Position numbers and translations under genes: made by a program. This document shows, in pieces, positions 33,205-39,771 of a stretch of DNA of 41,144 nucleotides. The notes under the pieces were generated by a model, which was not told the DNA's origin, searched no databases, and saw nothing but the letters and a program-made list of their open reading frames with translations. How positions within the stretch are numbered: the first letter of the stretch is position 1; the number at the start of each line of letters is the position of its first letter. The stretch covers positions 1 to 41,144 of the forward strand of contig CAZDZY010000014.1 of NCBI GenBank assembly GCA_964510055.1, read 5' to 3'. Source of the stretch: DTFZ01 sp964510055 (GTDB taxonomy: Bacteria; Bacillota; Clostridia; Christensenellales; SZUA-584).

Positions 33205-33216
33205 GAACATATGTTC
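33205..33216. promoter_or_regulatory. GAAC-N4-GTTC palindrome resembling a Bacillota LexA (SOS) box
   Basis: GAACATATGTTC is a perfect palindrome and, with flanks, fits the Bacillus SOS box (CGAACRNRYGTTYC) at 13 of 14 positions. It lies about nine bases after the -10 box of DUF3795 copy 2, around the transcription start, a good place for a repressor. LexA itself is not encoded here, so the assignment is by pattern only. Confidence 0.45.
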
Positions 33217-33224
33217 CTATTCGT

Positions 33225-33253
33225 ATTCTATCACAGCCTTCCACAATGTGCAA
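33225..33253 (-). promoter_or_regulatory. Promoter of DUF3795 copy 2
   Basis: TTGCAC (33248-33253), 17 bases, TAGAAT (33225-33230). The start TTATTGCA and the GCTGTGATA around the -10 box are shared with copy 1, showing that the promoter was duplicated with the gene. Confidence 0.75.
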
Positions 33254-33301
33254 TAAAAAGACAGAAATATTTATTTTGTTAAAATAATATAAAAATGCTT
33301 A

Positions 33302-33330
33302 TTGACAACATATGCCTGCATATGTATAAT
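33302..33330 (+). promoter_or_regulatory. Perfect consensus promoter with a dyad in its spacer
   Basis: TTGACA (33302-33307), exactly 17 bases, TATAAT (33325-33330). The spacer is itself the inverted repeat ACATATG-CCTG-CATATGT (33308-33325), so a repressor binding there would block polymerase. It drives the unexplained unit at 33337-34004. Confidence 0.85.
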
Positions 33331-33384
33331 ACGGGTTGCAGTCTGCGGCTGAAACGGCTGCTGCCTTCAAGGGGGGTAATAACT

Positions 33385-33426
33385 ATGATTTTAGCCCAAA
33401 CTTTATACGTTCTGATACAGTTTTAA
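33385..33426 (+). CDS. 13-residue leader peptide
   Basis: A very strong ribosome binding site, AAGGGGGG at 33369-33376, precedes an ATG that opens 13 codons (MILAQTLYVLIQF) and stops. It starts about 50 bases after the expected transcription start of the consensus promoter. Its location before a long untranslated stretch is typical of a regulatory leader peptide whose translation controls downstream expression, but no matching attenuator is evident. It could also be a small membrane-active peptide. Confidence is for translation, not function. Confidence 0.45.
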   Translation: MILAQTLYVLIQF

Positions 33427-33795
33427 AAGCACATGCCATAACCTTACGGTAAAGCTTCTTTGCGCTTACCTGTTCAAGGAAGTGCTCTGTTTTCGGTGAA
33501 TCGTCTTGAATATTAAAAAGTACCGCGCGTTTTATTTAACGACGGCCTGCGTTACATTCGGTTTTCCTAAACTCCGAAAAAGTTTTCAGGATGACCGTTG
33601 ATTTACTTATCGTTTCTCCCGCATTCCGGAAACCTGATAAGTATTAAGGCTGTCCGCCTGTATTTCCTTTATGCTTTTTAGGTTACGGCTCTTACGCGAG
33701 GGATGAAGCCAGGATGATGATCACCGGGATTAACAAAAAATATATTTCATGCGATGGTATGACGTCTTTTTTGCCGTTGCATTAAGGAGGATTTT
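33427..33795. other. 369-bp stretch between leader peptide and 59-codon gene
   Basis: No gene is convincing. On the plus strand a 45-codon open stretch ends at 33785, with its stop overlapping the AAGGAGG of the next gene (possible start ATG 33714, 23 codons). On the minus strand 33383-33535 is open for 51 codons with a protein-like composition, reading toward the promoter, but has no start signal. These may be remnants of decayed genes. Confidence 0.4.
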
Positions 33796-33975
33796 ATGAA
33801 AGACGAATTGCATATTTACTGCAGGCTTGAAAGGATTGATGAAGTATATCTTCGGGCTTGTATCGAAGCTGATAAAAGGCTTCTTAAGCTGGAAAAAAGG
33901 CGCCGCAGAAGCAAAGAGCCTTCCGGTCGGGAATGCAGAAGCCTTGAGAATTCAAAAGAACCAAGCGTAGGATGA
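33796..33975 (+). CDS. Small basic helical protein, 59 residues
   Basis: ATG 33796 follows AAGGAGG at an ideal distance. The product begins MKDELHIYCRLERIDEVYL and has a run LLKLEKRRRRSK in the middle, then a polar tail; it is likely alpha-helical and nucleic-acid-binding in charge, with three cysteines. I recognise no family. The gene is the last in a unit opened by the consensus promoter at 33302 and closed by a strong terminator directly after its stop. Small basic proteins of this type are common in integrative elements, but no integrase or other mobile gene is present. Confidence 0.62.
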   Translation: MKDELHIYCRLERIDEVYLRACIEADKRLLKLEKRRRRSKEPSGRECRSLENSKEPSVG

Positions 33976-34004
33976 CCTGTTAAAAAAACCAACAGGTTTT
34001 TTCC
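33973..34004 (+). terminator. Strong terminator of the 33.3-34.0 kb unit
   Basis: ACCTGTT and AACAGGT pair around AAAAAAACC and are followed by TTTTTTCC. It begins inside the stop codon region of the 59-residue gene. Confidence 0.9.
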
Positions 34005-34019
34005 TTTATAAGCAATACA

Positions 34020-34136
34020 ATGCTTATTCCCGACTGCATAGCCCGCGAGGCTTCGGGCCCCGGCCATAACGTGATGCTCTCAAACAAAGAAGAATTCTAC
34101 GGCTATTTCGGCGAACTGCCGAAATGGATATAAAAA
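34020..34136 (+). pseudogene. Possible 3' gene remnant
   Basis: An ATG at 34020 opens 38 codons ending in TAA (C-terminus NVMLSNKEEFYGYFGELPKWI). Codon choice looks like a real gene of this genome and the terminator follows directly, but there is no ribosome binding site and the upstream sequence is the preceding terminator. It may be the tail of a gene lost when the upstream unit was inserted. Confidence 0.3.
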
Positions 34137-34138
34137 CA

Positions 34139-34168
34139 GGGCGGACGCATCGTCCGCCCCTTTATTAT
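34139..34168. terminator. Bidirectional terminator before the alpha/beta hydrolase end
   Basis: GGGCGGACG-CAT-CGTCCGCCC, perfect 9-bp stem, with CTTTATTAT on the plus side and TGTTTTTAT on the minus side. It ends the hydrolase gene on the minus strand. Confidence 0.87.
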
Positions 34169-34178
34169 CTTTTCCTTG

Positions 34179-34991
34179 TTATCCTACCCTCTCCAGCCAT
34201 TCGCTCACCAGCGCACCGAACAGCCCTTCCTGCTCTATCTGCAGATTGTGCCCCGCATAGTCGAGCACCGCGAACGTCGCTCGCGGATATTTCAAAAATA
34301 CCGGCCACGCGTCCTGGAAGCCCACAGCGCTGTCCTGCCGCCCGTGCAGGAAAAGCGAAGGCTTTGAGAACGGTTCGCCCAAGTCATCAGGGTCAAACGA
34401 AAACCCGTAGCCCGCAGCCCGCAAATTCTCCAGAAACTCCATGTCCGCTATCTTCACGCCGGAGAGCACTTCGTTTTTAGTGCGCTCGTATATGCGCTCG
34501 CTCTGCAGCACGCTGATCTCTTCAAATTCTTCTATATCTTCCGGGGACAGCTTTGAGAGCAATATTTCGTCCTTTTTCAGTACGGCTTGCGCCGGGACCG
34601 TCCTCTTTTCCCTCTCGGGTATTATCATAGGGCATATGAGCAGCAATCCGTCTATACGCTGCGGCATATGGCGGACGAGCCCGCGGGCGATGTAGCCGCC
34701 GTATGAATTTCCGGCCAGCAGAAAGTTCTTCCCCGGTATCACGTTTTCAATAAACGCCTCCGCCAAAAGCAGCATATCACTCGAGTTGCGTATCCAGCCC
34801 GCACGTTTCGTCTGCCCCATACCGGGCAGGTCTATATATATCCTCTGATAACCAGGCTTGTCCCGGAATATGGGCTCCATGCAGCCGGACATCGACCTGT
34901 GGTCAGGCGCGAAGCCGTGGAACATCAGAAACGGCCTGCCTTCCCCGCAGGTCTCGTAGTAGACAGGAAGCCCGCCGATATCGCATTCCAT
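34179..34991 (-). CDS. Alpha/beta hydrolase
   Basis: A 270-residue cytosolic hydrolase. The oxyanion region HGFAPDHRSM at 25-34, nucleophile elbow G-N-S96-Y-G-G, the acid near residue 225 (HGRQDSAVG) and the catalytic His near 253 (AGHNLQ) complete the triad. A cap domain of about 75 residues with many Glu/Lys lies between strands 6 and 7. Substrate cannot be predicted; lactonases, esterases and C-C hydrolases share this form. ATG 34991 has AGAGGTG upstream. Its neighbours suggest no pathway. Confidence 0.88.
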   Translation of the reverse strand: MECDIGGLPVYYETCGEGRPFLMFHGFAPDHRSMSGCMEPIFRDKPGYQRIYIDLPGMGQTKRAGWIRNSSDMLLLAEAFIENVIPGKNFLLAGNSYGGYIARGLVRHMPQRIDGLLLICPMIIPEREKRTVPAQAVLKKDEILLSKLSPEDIEEFEEISVLQSERIYERTKNEVLSGVKIADMEFLENLRAAGYGFSFDPDDLGEPFSKPSLFLHGRQDSAVGFQDAWPVFLKYPRATFAVLDYAGHNLQIEQEGLFGALVSEWLERVG

Positions 34992-35122
34992 AAGATATTC
35001 ACCTCTTAGCTTTTTCCTTATTATACAATAAAACTTGGGAGAAATGAACAGCTATACCCGTCTCGGCAAACAGCAGGCGCATGGTTATGGTTCTGCGTTC
35101 ACATTATTTATTCCTGTAAACC

Positions 35123-36463
35123 TTAATAAGGCAGTATACTTCTCAATATACCGGTTACCTTCTGGCATTCCTTTTTGGTCAGGCAAGACAGTTTTAAGAG
35201 GCCTACGGCGGCACCGCCGCTGGTATTATCTATATAATAAGGATCATACATGATCTCGCTTCCTTTGTTATCTATCCCGGGGATAACCGGCGACCGGCTT
35301 ACGAAGCCCGCGGGCGTGCAGTTTTTGATATGCAGGCTCGCAGAAAGAGACAGGCCCTTTTTTATTCCGGCCACGGAAGCAATACCGGATAGCGGCAGCC
35401 ATATACACTTTAATACGGGAGCGGTAATCGAATATTTAAAAACTTTGCCGTCGCTGCTTATTCTCGAGACCTGATCGATATGGTATAACAACAGACGCTT
35501 GTTAGTCACGCAAAACCTCGCGTTCATGCTTACGCCGCCGAATATCTCTTCCCAGAACTCCTTGGAGCAAAACGCGGCGCGAGAAAATATCCGTTCTTCT
35601 TTAAACAAAAATTTTTCATCCGGGTCTTCAAACGTGACCGCGGGGATCATACGTTCCATAGCTGTTCCGATATACAAATTCAGGGCCATGATTTCATTGT
35701 GCATTCCCGTAAAAGTAACTTTTCCGCCGTTCTGAAGCTCAAGATCGAGTTTGAAGGGAAGCTTAGGGATGTTCATACCACGGACATCGGAAAGCTCGAC
35801 CGTGTTAAAAAACTTCTCCTGGCTGTAATTACCTGAAACATTGTCGGCGCCCGCGAATATCCTGACTATGCGGGCGTTTGTTATATAAATGTTATATTTC
35901 CCAACGATTATACCATAACCAAACATACTGATATCATTAGAGTATATCTCATAAAGTAGCTCTTCACGTTCAAGAGCCCAGTCGGGCTTTTGCAGCGGCT
36001 CAGAGCTCTTATGCCCGTTCACGCTGAGATTGCCGAATATATCATTTAATAAATCATTATCAAATCTGGGTTCATTCGGAAAATACACAAAAGGCCGTGA
36101 ATCGATATAGAAGATACTACCTTTTACTGACGAGCCATTAATATTGAATTTGCCTGATTTAAAAAACGCATTTTGTATATCCGACAAAGGGATCTTGCCA
36201 GGGTTATGACTATAATTATAATGTAAATTCGTAGTCGTGAGCAGCATTCCTTCCTTTGCGTTGCTGAATAAAATGCTGTCATAAAGAAATAACGGTATTT
36301 CACCGTCTGACAAGTCCGCATAATTTAAGAGTGCATTCTTCAGTTTATTTTCCGGTATGTATTTCCCGATATAAAAATACTTCGGCCTCCAAATGCCGTC
36401 AGGCGCTATTCTCTCCGCATGCTTCTCGAAAAAATCTCGCAGTTCGTCGCCCTCTAACCTCAT
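35123..36463 (-). CDS. Soluble protein with several PH-like (YokE/GRAM-type) domains
   Basis: A 446-residue protein without signal peptide or transmembrane helix. At least three stretches have the bacterial PH-like pattern: a strand ending in a Tyr or Phe, a turn, then I-x-L-S-D-I: residues about 62-140 (MLLTTTNLHYNYSH...IPLSDIQNAF), about 180-270 (GKYNIYITNARIVRIF...VELSDVRGM) and about 285-445 (ARFCVTNKRLLLYHI...). Such domains may detect cellular damage or bind lipids, but no function is known. The ATG at 36463 follows GGGAGG. It stands alone. Confidence 0.7.
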   Translation of the reverse strand: MRLEGDELRDFFEKHAERIAPDGIWRPKYFYIGKYIPENKLKNALLNYADLSDGEIPLFLYDSILFSNAKEGMLLTTTNLHYNYSHNPGKIPLSDIQNAFFKSGKFNINGSSVKGSIFYIDSRPFVYFPNEPRFDNDLLNDIFGNLSVNGHKSSEPLQKPDWALEREELLYEIYSNDISMFGYGIIVGKYNIYITNARIVRIFAGADNVSGNYSQEKFFNTVELSDVRGMNIPKLPFKLDLELQNGGKVTFTGMHNEIMALNLYIGTAMERMIPAVTFEDPDEKFLFKEERIFSRAAFCSKEFWEEIFGGVSMNARFCVTNKRLLLYHIDQVSRISSDGKVFKYSITAPVLKCIWLPLSGIASVAGIKKGLSLSASLHIKNCTPAGFVSRSPVIPGIDNKGSEIMYDPYYIDNTSGGAAVGLLKLSCLTKKECQKVTGILRSILPY

Positions 36464-36589
36464 ACCTGCCTCCCGAACGTTTATAAAGATATATTAATCC
36501 GGGTTGATTATATCACATTATTGGATATGTTGTTATATTTTGTTGATAGCGTTAAGCTGTATCTTTATTGCATATATATTGTTATAGAT

Positions 36590-36751
36590 AAGGGCGGAGT
36601 CGGAGCTGAACGCGCCCAGTGGAGCCGAAAGCGAGCGCCGCTTATAGCGGATAAAGCGAGTTGGAGGCTCTGTAAGTAAAGGAGGATGCCGAACGGCAGT
36701 GAAGGCAGGCAACTATTACGAACAGAGGATCGACTCTGTCCGCCCGTCCGA
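36590..36751. repeat. Palindromic repeat, copy B
   Basis: Nearly the same as 17484-17612 over its right two-thirds, and with an extra segment (about 36631-36660, containing GCGCCGCTTATAGCGG) missing from copy A. The left end GGGCGGA and the right end TCCGCCC form a 7-bp terminal inverted repeat. It lies in the gap between the PH-like gene and the half-permease genes and interrupts nothing. The 64-codon minus-strand frame across it has no start signal and is not a gene. Confidence 0.82.
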
Positions 36752-36755
36752 ATAT

Positions 36756-37292
36756 TCATAATTCCTTTGCCCTCTCGTACATCAGCTCAACCTCTTCCTT
36801 TTTGATTGCCTTCTGCAATACGAACGCTATCAGCGTTATGCCTATAAAGCTCAAGCCCAGCCGCACAAAAGCGAACTTCGGCCCCAGCGACGCCACTTCA
36901 AACGCGACCATGGGCACTTTTGTCGTGGACCATGCGCCTATGAACAGCATAACGTTCAGAAACTTCGCGCCCTTCTTCATCATTACGCCCGCCACCGGAA
37001 ACGCCGCGTAGAGCGGCCCCGCAGCCGCCGTACCGAGCAGTACGGAAAGCAGCGCGCCCTTAAGGCCGCTGCCCTCGCCCACGAACCTTATTATCGTCTC
37101 CCGCGGCACCCATACGTCGAGCAGCCCTAAAAGTATGAATATCGGGGGTATCACGAGCGCCATTTCCTGAAGGCTGTACAGCGTTGTGCCGAGCGCCTTT
37201 TCGCCAATATTCCAGTCTATTATCATCACCGCCCCGAGCGCGGCTATAGCTGCGATAGTGAAAACGTACCGCTTCAAATACTTCTTTATCAT
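36756..37292 (-). CDS. Half-size permease of the PF03773 (ArsP/YraQ) family, second subunit
   Basis: A 178-residue membrane protein with about five helices. The region GLKGALLSVLLGTAAAGPLYAAFPVAGVMMKKGA followed by NVMLFIGAWSTTKVPM is characteristic of the C-terminal half of the PF03773 permeases, which include ArsP (organoarsenical export) and the SO_0444 group linked to Cu/Zn export. Usual members are about 300-350 residues, so this is only half of one. It overlaps the preceding half-permease by 4 nt (ATGA), and the two probably form a heterodimer. The exact substrate is unknown. Confidence 0.85.
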   Translation of the reverse strand: MIKKYLKRYVFTIAAIAALGAVMIIDWNIGEKALGTTLYSLQEMALVIPPIFILLGLLDVWVPRETIIRFVGEGSGLKGALLSVLLGTAAAGPLYAAFPVAGVMMKKGAKFLNVMLFIGAWSTTKVPMVAFEVASLGPKFAFVRLGLSFIGITLIAFVLQKAIKKEEVELMYERAKEL

Positions 37293-37777
37293 ATCTCGCC
37301 CATCACCTTTCCTATAACGAACGCCACGCCGAGCGAGAACACGAACGCCAGCGCGTTGCGCAGCAGCGCCGTCTTTCTGCCGAAATATTTAAACTCAAAA
37401 GGCAGCGTAACTATGCCTACCATCGTAAGCGACGATACGAATGCCGCTATCTGCATATACCCCGCTCCGTTTGCAAGCAGCAGCGCAGCAGTCGGGAACG
37501 CAATGAACCCGGGAATAAGCGTTATCGCCCCTACGACCGACGCCGCCGCTACGCCGAGCCACCCGGATTTGCTGCCGATTATATTGCTTATCGTCTGCGC
37601 GTCGAGCACGGCAAGCAGCAGCCCAATAAGCACGATGATGCCTAAAAACTGCGGAAGTATATTTTCGAACGCCTTCCACGCCTTTATAAGCGCCTTCTTT
37701 GTCTTCTGCCTGTCTCGGGCGAGCGACACGATAACAAGCGCCGCCGTCACCCCGTAAAGTATTATATTCGTTATCAT
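37289..37777 (-). CDS. Half-size permease of the PF03773 (ArsP/YraQ) family, first subunit
   Basis: A 162-residue membrane protein with about five helices: an N-terminal helix, a basic loop (RDRQKTKKALIKAWKAF), then GLLLAVLDAQTISNIIG and the IPGFIAFPTAALLLANGAG motif with the conserved Pro-Gly. This is the N-terminal-type half of the PF03773 fold. It overlaps the PadR gene by 4 nt upstream and the other half-permease by 4 nt downstream, so the three genes are coupled in translation. Both halves being intact, with good start sites, argues against a recent frameshift split. Confidence 0.85.
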   Translation of the reverse strand: MITNIILYGVTAALVIVSLARDRQKTKKALIKAWKAFENILPQFLGIIVLIGLLLAVLDAQTISNIIGSKSGWLGVAAASVVGAITLIPGFIAFPTAALLLANGAGYMQIAAFVSSLTMVGIVTLPFEFKYFGRKTALLRNALAFVFSLGVAFVIGKVMGEI

Positions 37778-38163
37778 AAACCGCCCTCTTCATTCCGGCC
37801 TGAGGCCTGCCTGTACCGTTCCGTCAGCTTTTCTATACGCTGCCTTCTGAGCTCCATTATTGCTATCCAGTCTTCAAGCTCCCGTTTGCCTATATCAGTT
37901 ATAGCGTAGACCCGGCGCTTCGGGCCTTTTCCGGCTTCCCAGTACGACATGACCCAGCCGTCTTCCTCCATCTTCCGAAGCGTCCTGTACAGCGTGCTTA
38001 TATTCAGCTCTTCCGCCTCAAACCCGAATTCCGCGAGCTGTTCGGCGAGGCTGTACCCGTGGTACTCGCCGCTGCAGAGCATTACCAATACGCACACCTC
38101 TATAAAACGGTGCATGTTATGCTCTTTCCGGCAGCAGCAATGCTCATTGCAATCAGCGCACAT
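37774..38163 (-). CDS. PadR-family regulator with Cys/His-rich N-terminus
   Basis: A 129-residue winged-helix regulator. The PadR core (HGYSLAEQLAEFGFEAEELNISTLYRTLRKMEEDGWV, then GPKRRVYAITDIGKREL) is preceded by an N-terminal tail with C2, C5, H8, C9, C10, C11, H15 and H18, and C24 and C30 sit in the first helix. This suggests direct metal or metalloid sensing, unusual for PadR proteins, which mostly sense small aromatic molecules. I chose ATG 38163, preceded by GGAGAGGAG; the frame is open to 38232 but crosses the promoter. Its stop overlaps the first permease ATG as ATGA. Confidence 0.88.
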   Translation of the reverse strand: MCADCNEHCCCRKEHNMHRFIEVCVLVMLCSGEYHGYSLAEQLAEFGFEAEELNISTLYRTLRKMEEDGWVMSYWEAGKGPKRRVYAITDIGKRELEDWIAIMELRRQRIEKLTERYRQASGRNEEGGL

Positions 38164-38179
38164 ACTATTCTCCTCTCCT

Positions 38180-38215
38180 TTATGTTCATAGTGTATATAG
38201 TCTGTACGAACATAA
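38180..38215. promoter_or_regulatory. PadR operator candidate
   Basis: TTATGTTC (38180-38187) and GAACATAA (38208-38215) are exact inverted half-sites 20 bases apart; they contain the ATGT/ACAT cores typical of PadR sites, though with a wider spacing than the usual eight. The right half covers the -10 box and the left half lies in the 5' leader, so binding would repress the operon. Confidence 0.65.
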
Positions 38216-38240
38216 TAGTATCCAGCGGCCACGTTGTCAA
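38212..38240 (-). promoter_or_regulatory. Promoter of the PadR-permease operon
   Basis: On the minus strand TTGACA (38235-38240), exactly 17 bases, TATTAT (38212-38217). It is the only promoter-like sequence upstream of the three genes. Confidence 0.82.
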
Positions 38241-38327
38241 TACATTACAAGGAATTATTTATCAATATTAGTTGAAAAAGAAATAACCCCTGCCGTATGC
38301 AGAGGTTAGGGACAGGTTTTCAGAATA

Positions 38328-38639
38328 TTATTTGCCGCCGCTTCTCATTCTCCTTGCCATCTCTTCGGCATAATGCTTTGCGGCTGCGCCCGCGCTTCCG
38401 GAATACTCCGCCTGCAGCCGCTTCAGGCGAACGGAGACCGCGATAATTGCGGCTATCATCAAGGCCGCCGCAAAACCGCACCCCGCCAGATAGACCGCCG
38501 AAGGCTCCGCCGGCATAGCGATCATAAAATAGGCGAAGACACCGGCGGCAAGAAAGATCACCGCAATGCCTATGCGCACGCTGGTCTTGTATTTATTCTA
38601 CTGCACTTTCGCTGTGCCGTCTTTTTCTATATGTTCCAT
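38328..38639 (-). pseudogene. Small two-helix membrane protein with in-frame amber codon at position 14
   Basis: An ATG at 38639 with a good ribosome binding site (GAGAGGGAAAG) opens MEHIEKDGTAKVQ and then meets TAG at 38598-38600. The same frame goes on without stop for 90 more codons: NKYKTSV, then two clear membrane helices (about VRIGIAVIFLAAGVFAYFMIA and YLAGCGFAAALMIAAIIAV) and a charged tail ending RRMRSGGK. If the amber codon is real, only a weak GTG at 38579 could start the hydrophobic part (83 residues). The gene follows the toroid-protein stop by 13 bp, so they form an operon. Causes could be a nonsense mutation (CAG or AAG to TAG), a sequence error, or read-through. Confidence 0.6.
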
Positions 38640-38652
38640 AAATCTTTCCCTC

Positions 38653-39630
38653 TCATATCTCCCCGTAATACCTCTTGAATACTCTCAGTATATTAAGGCT
38701 CACCCACAACCTTAATTCCCGCTCTTTTTTATTCCCCGATTCCTTGTGTTTGTCGGAGTACGACGCTTTCCACAGACCGTCGGGCTGCTGCCGCTCTAAA
38801 AACCAATTGAGCGCGGCCTTTACATCTTCATCTTCTTTGGGTATGCCGATTAGCGATATCATATCGAGCGCGGAAAGCGCGTCGTTCCACCAATAAGGGT
38901 AATTGAACCTCATCCAATGCTGCGGCGTACCCATATACGAATAATTATCCTTTTTAAAGAACTTCGATTTTAAAAGCCGCGCGGCTGTTATTGCTTCCTC
39001 GCTGTGCCGGAATGATGGATTTACAGCGAACGCCCTTATTATCATGCCCGTGCCGGCGGCCGAGAACGGCATCGAAAAATCGAATTCCCGCGCGGGCTCA
39101 TCCGTCCAAACCGCCGTCAATTCCGACTGCTGTCTATAAGACATTTTTATCATGCCCGGGCTTCCTATGAACCAGCCCCCGTCGTCCTGCCTCATACTGA
39201 GCAGCCATTCAATGCCTTTTTTTACCCTCTTGTCGTCTTCATACCCCGCCTTTATCAGCAGGTAAAGCATTGCTCCCGTGTAATACGGCGCGTACTGGTT
39301 GCCAAGTATCCCTCTTATATCGCCTTCGTCCGTTTGGCATGAAAAGAGATATTCCGCCGCGCGCTCCGTACCGGGGCATGACCTGTCCGTCTCATACATC
39401 TGCGCGAGGAAACGCATCTGCCTCCATGTTTCCACGAGCTTTTCTTTGCGGCCTTCCTTTGAGAACGAACCGTCGGGCTGCTGCTTTTTGAGTATGCTCT
39501 TGATCCCCGGCAGTTCCCATAATGCCCGAATGTCCCTTGCGTCTTCTTCAAGGATATCCCTTTTTGTAAAGTATTCAACCGTTTTGTTTTCCGAGCTGAG
39601 TAACGGCTTTAAGGCATCATATCTAAACAT
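38653..39630 (-). CDS. Toroid-fold (terpene cyclase-like/prenyltransferase-like) protein
   Basis: A 325-residue soluble protein built of paired helices with QW-like motifs: KKQQPDGSF, RQDDGGWF and RQQPDGLW occur at regular places, as in squalene/hopene cyclases and other alpha-alpha toroid enzymes. The catalytic DxDD motif of hopene cyclases is not seen, and the protein is only half as long as those enzymes, so a cyclase reaction is doubtful. I chose ATG 39630 with GGAGG close upstream; the longer frame to 39711 lacks a start signal. It shares an operon with the small membrane protein downstream. Confidence 0.72.
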   Translation of the reverse strand: MFRYDALKPLLSSENKTVEYFTKRDILEEDARDIRALWELPGIKSILKKQQPDGSFSKEGRKEKLVETWRQMRFLAQMYETDRSCPGTERAAEYLFSCQTDEGDIRGILGNQYAPYYTGAMLYLLIKAGYEDDKRVKKGIEWLLSMRQDDGGWFIGSPGMIKMSYRQQSELTAVWTDEPAREFDFSMPFSAAGTGMIIRAFAVNPSFRHSEEAITAARLLKSKFFKKDNYSYMGTPQHWMRFNYPYWWNDALSALDMISLIGIPKEDEDVKAALNWFLERQQPDGLWKASYSDKHKESGNKKERELRLWVSLNILRVFKRYYGEI

Positions 39631-39771
39631 TTTTATCCTCCTGCCGGGCGGCGTATAGTTCTCCTGATTTCCAGTATCTGCAGAAATACCGGCCGTGTCA
39701 ATATAAACCATAAAGAAAAATGTGTTTTTTATGTATTTCGGGACACAATAACGTAAAAAGGAGGTATAAAA

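Noticed and set aside
33816..34067. 83-codon minus-strand ORF opposite the 59-codon gene
   Set aside because: No start signal, and it crosses a strong terminator; the plus-strand gene has AAGGAGG at the right distance.
35035..35253. 72-codon plus-strand ORF at the end of the PH-like gene
   Set aside because: Shadow of the minus-strand gene without a ribosome binding site.
36565..36759. 64-codon minus-strand ORF in repeat copy B
   Set aside because: It only translates the palindromic repeat; the equivalent frame in copy A produces the same residues inside the broken RAYT.
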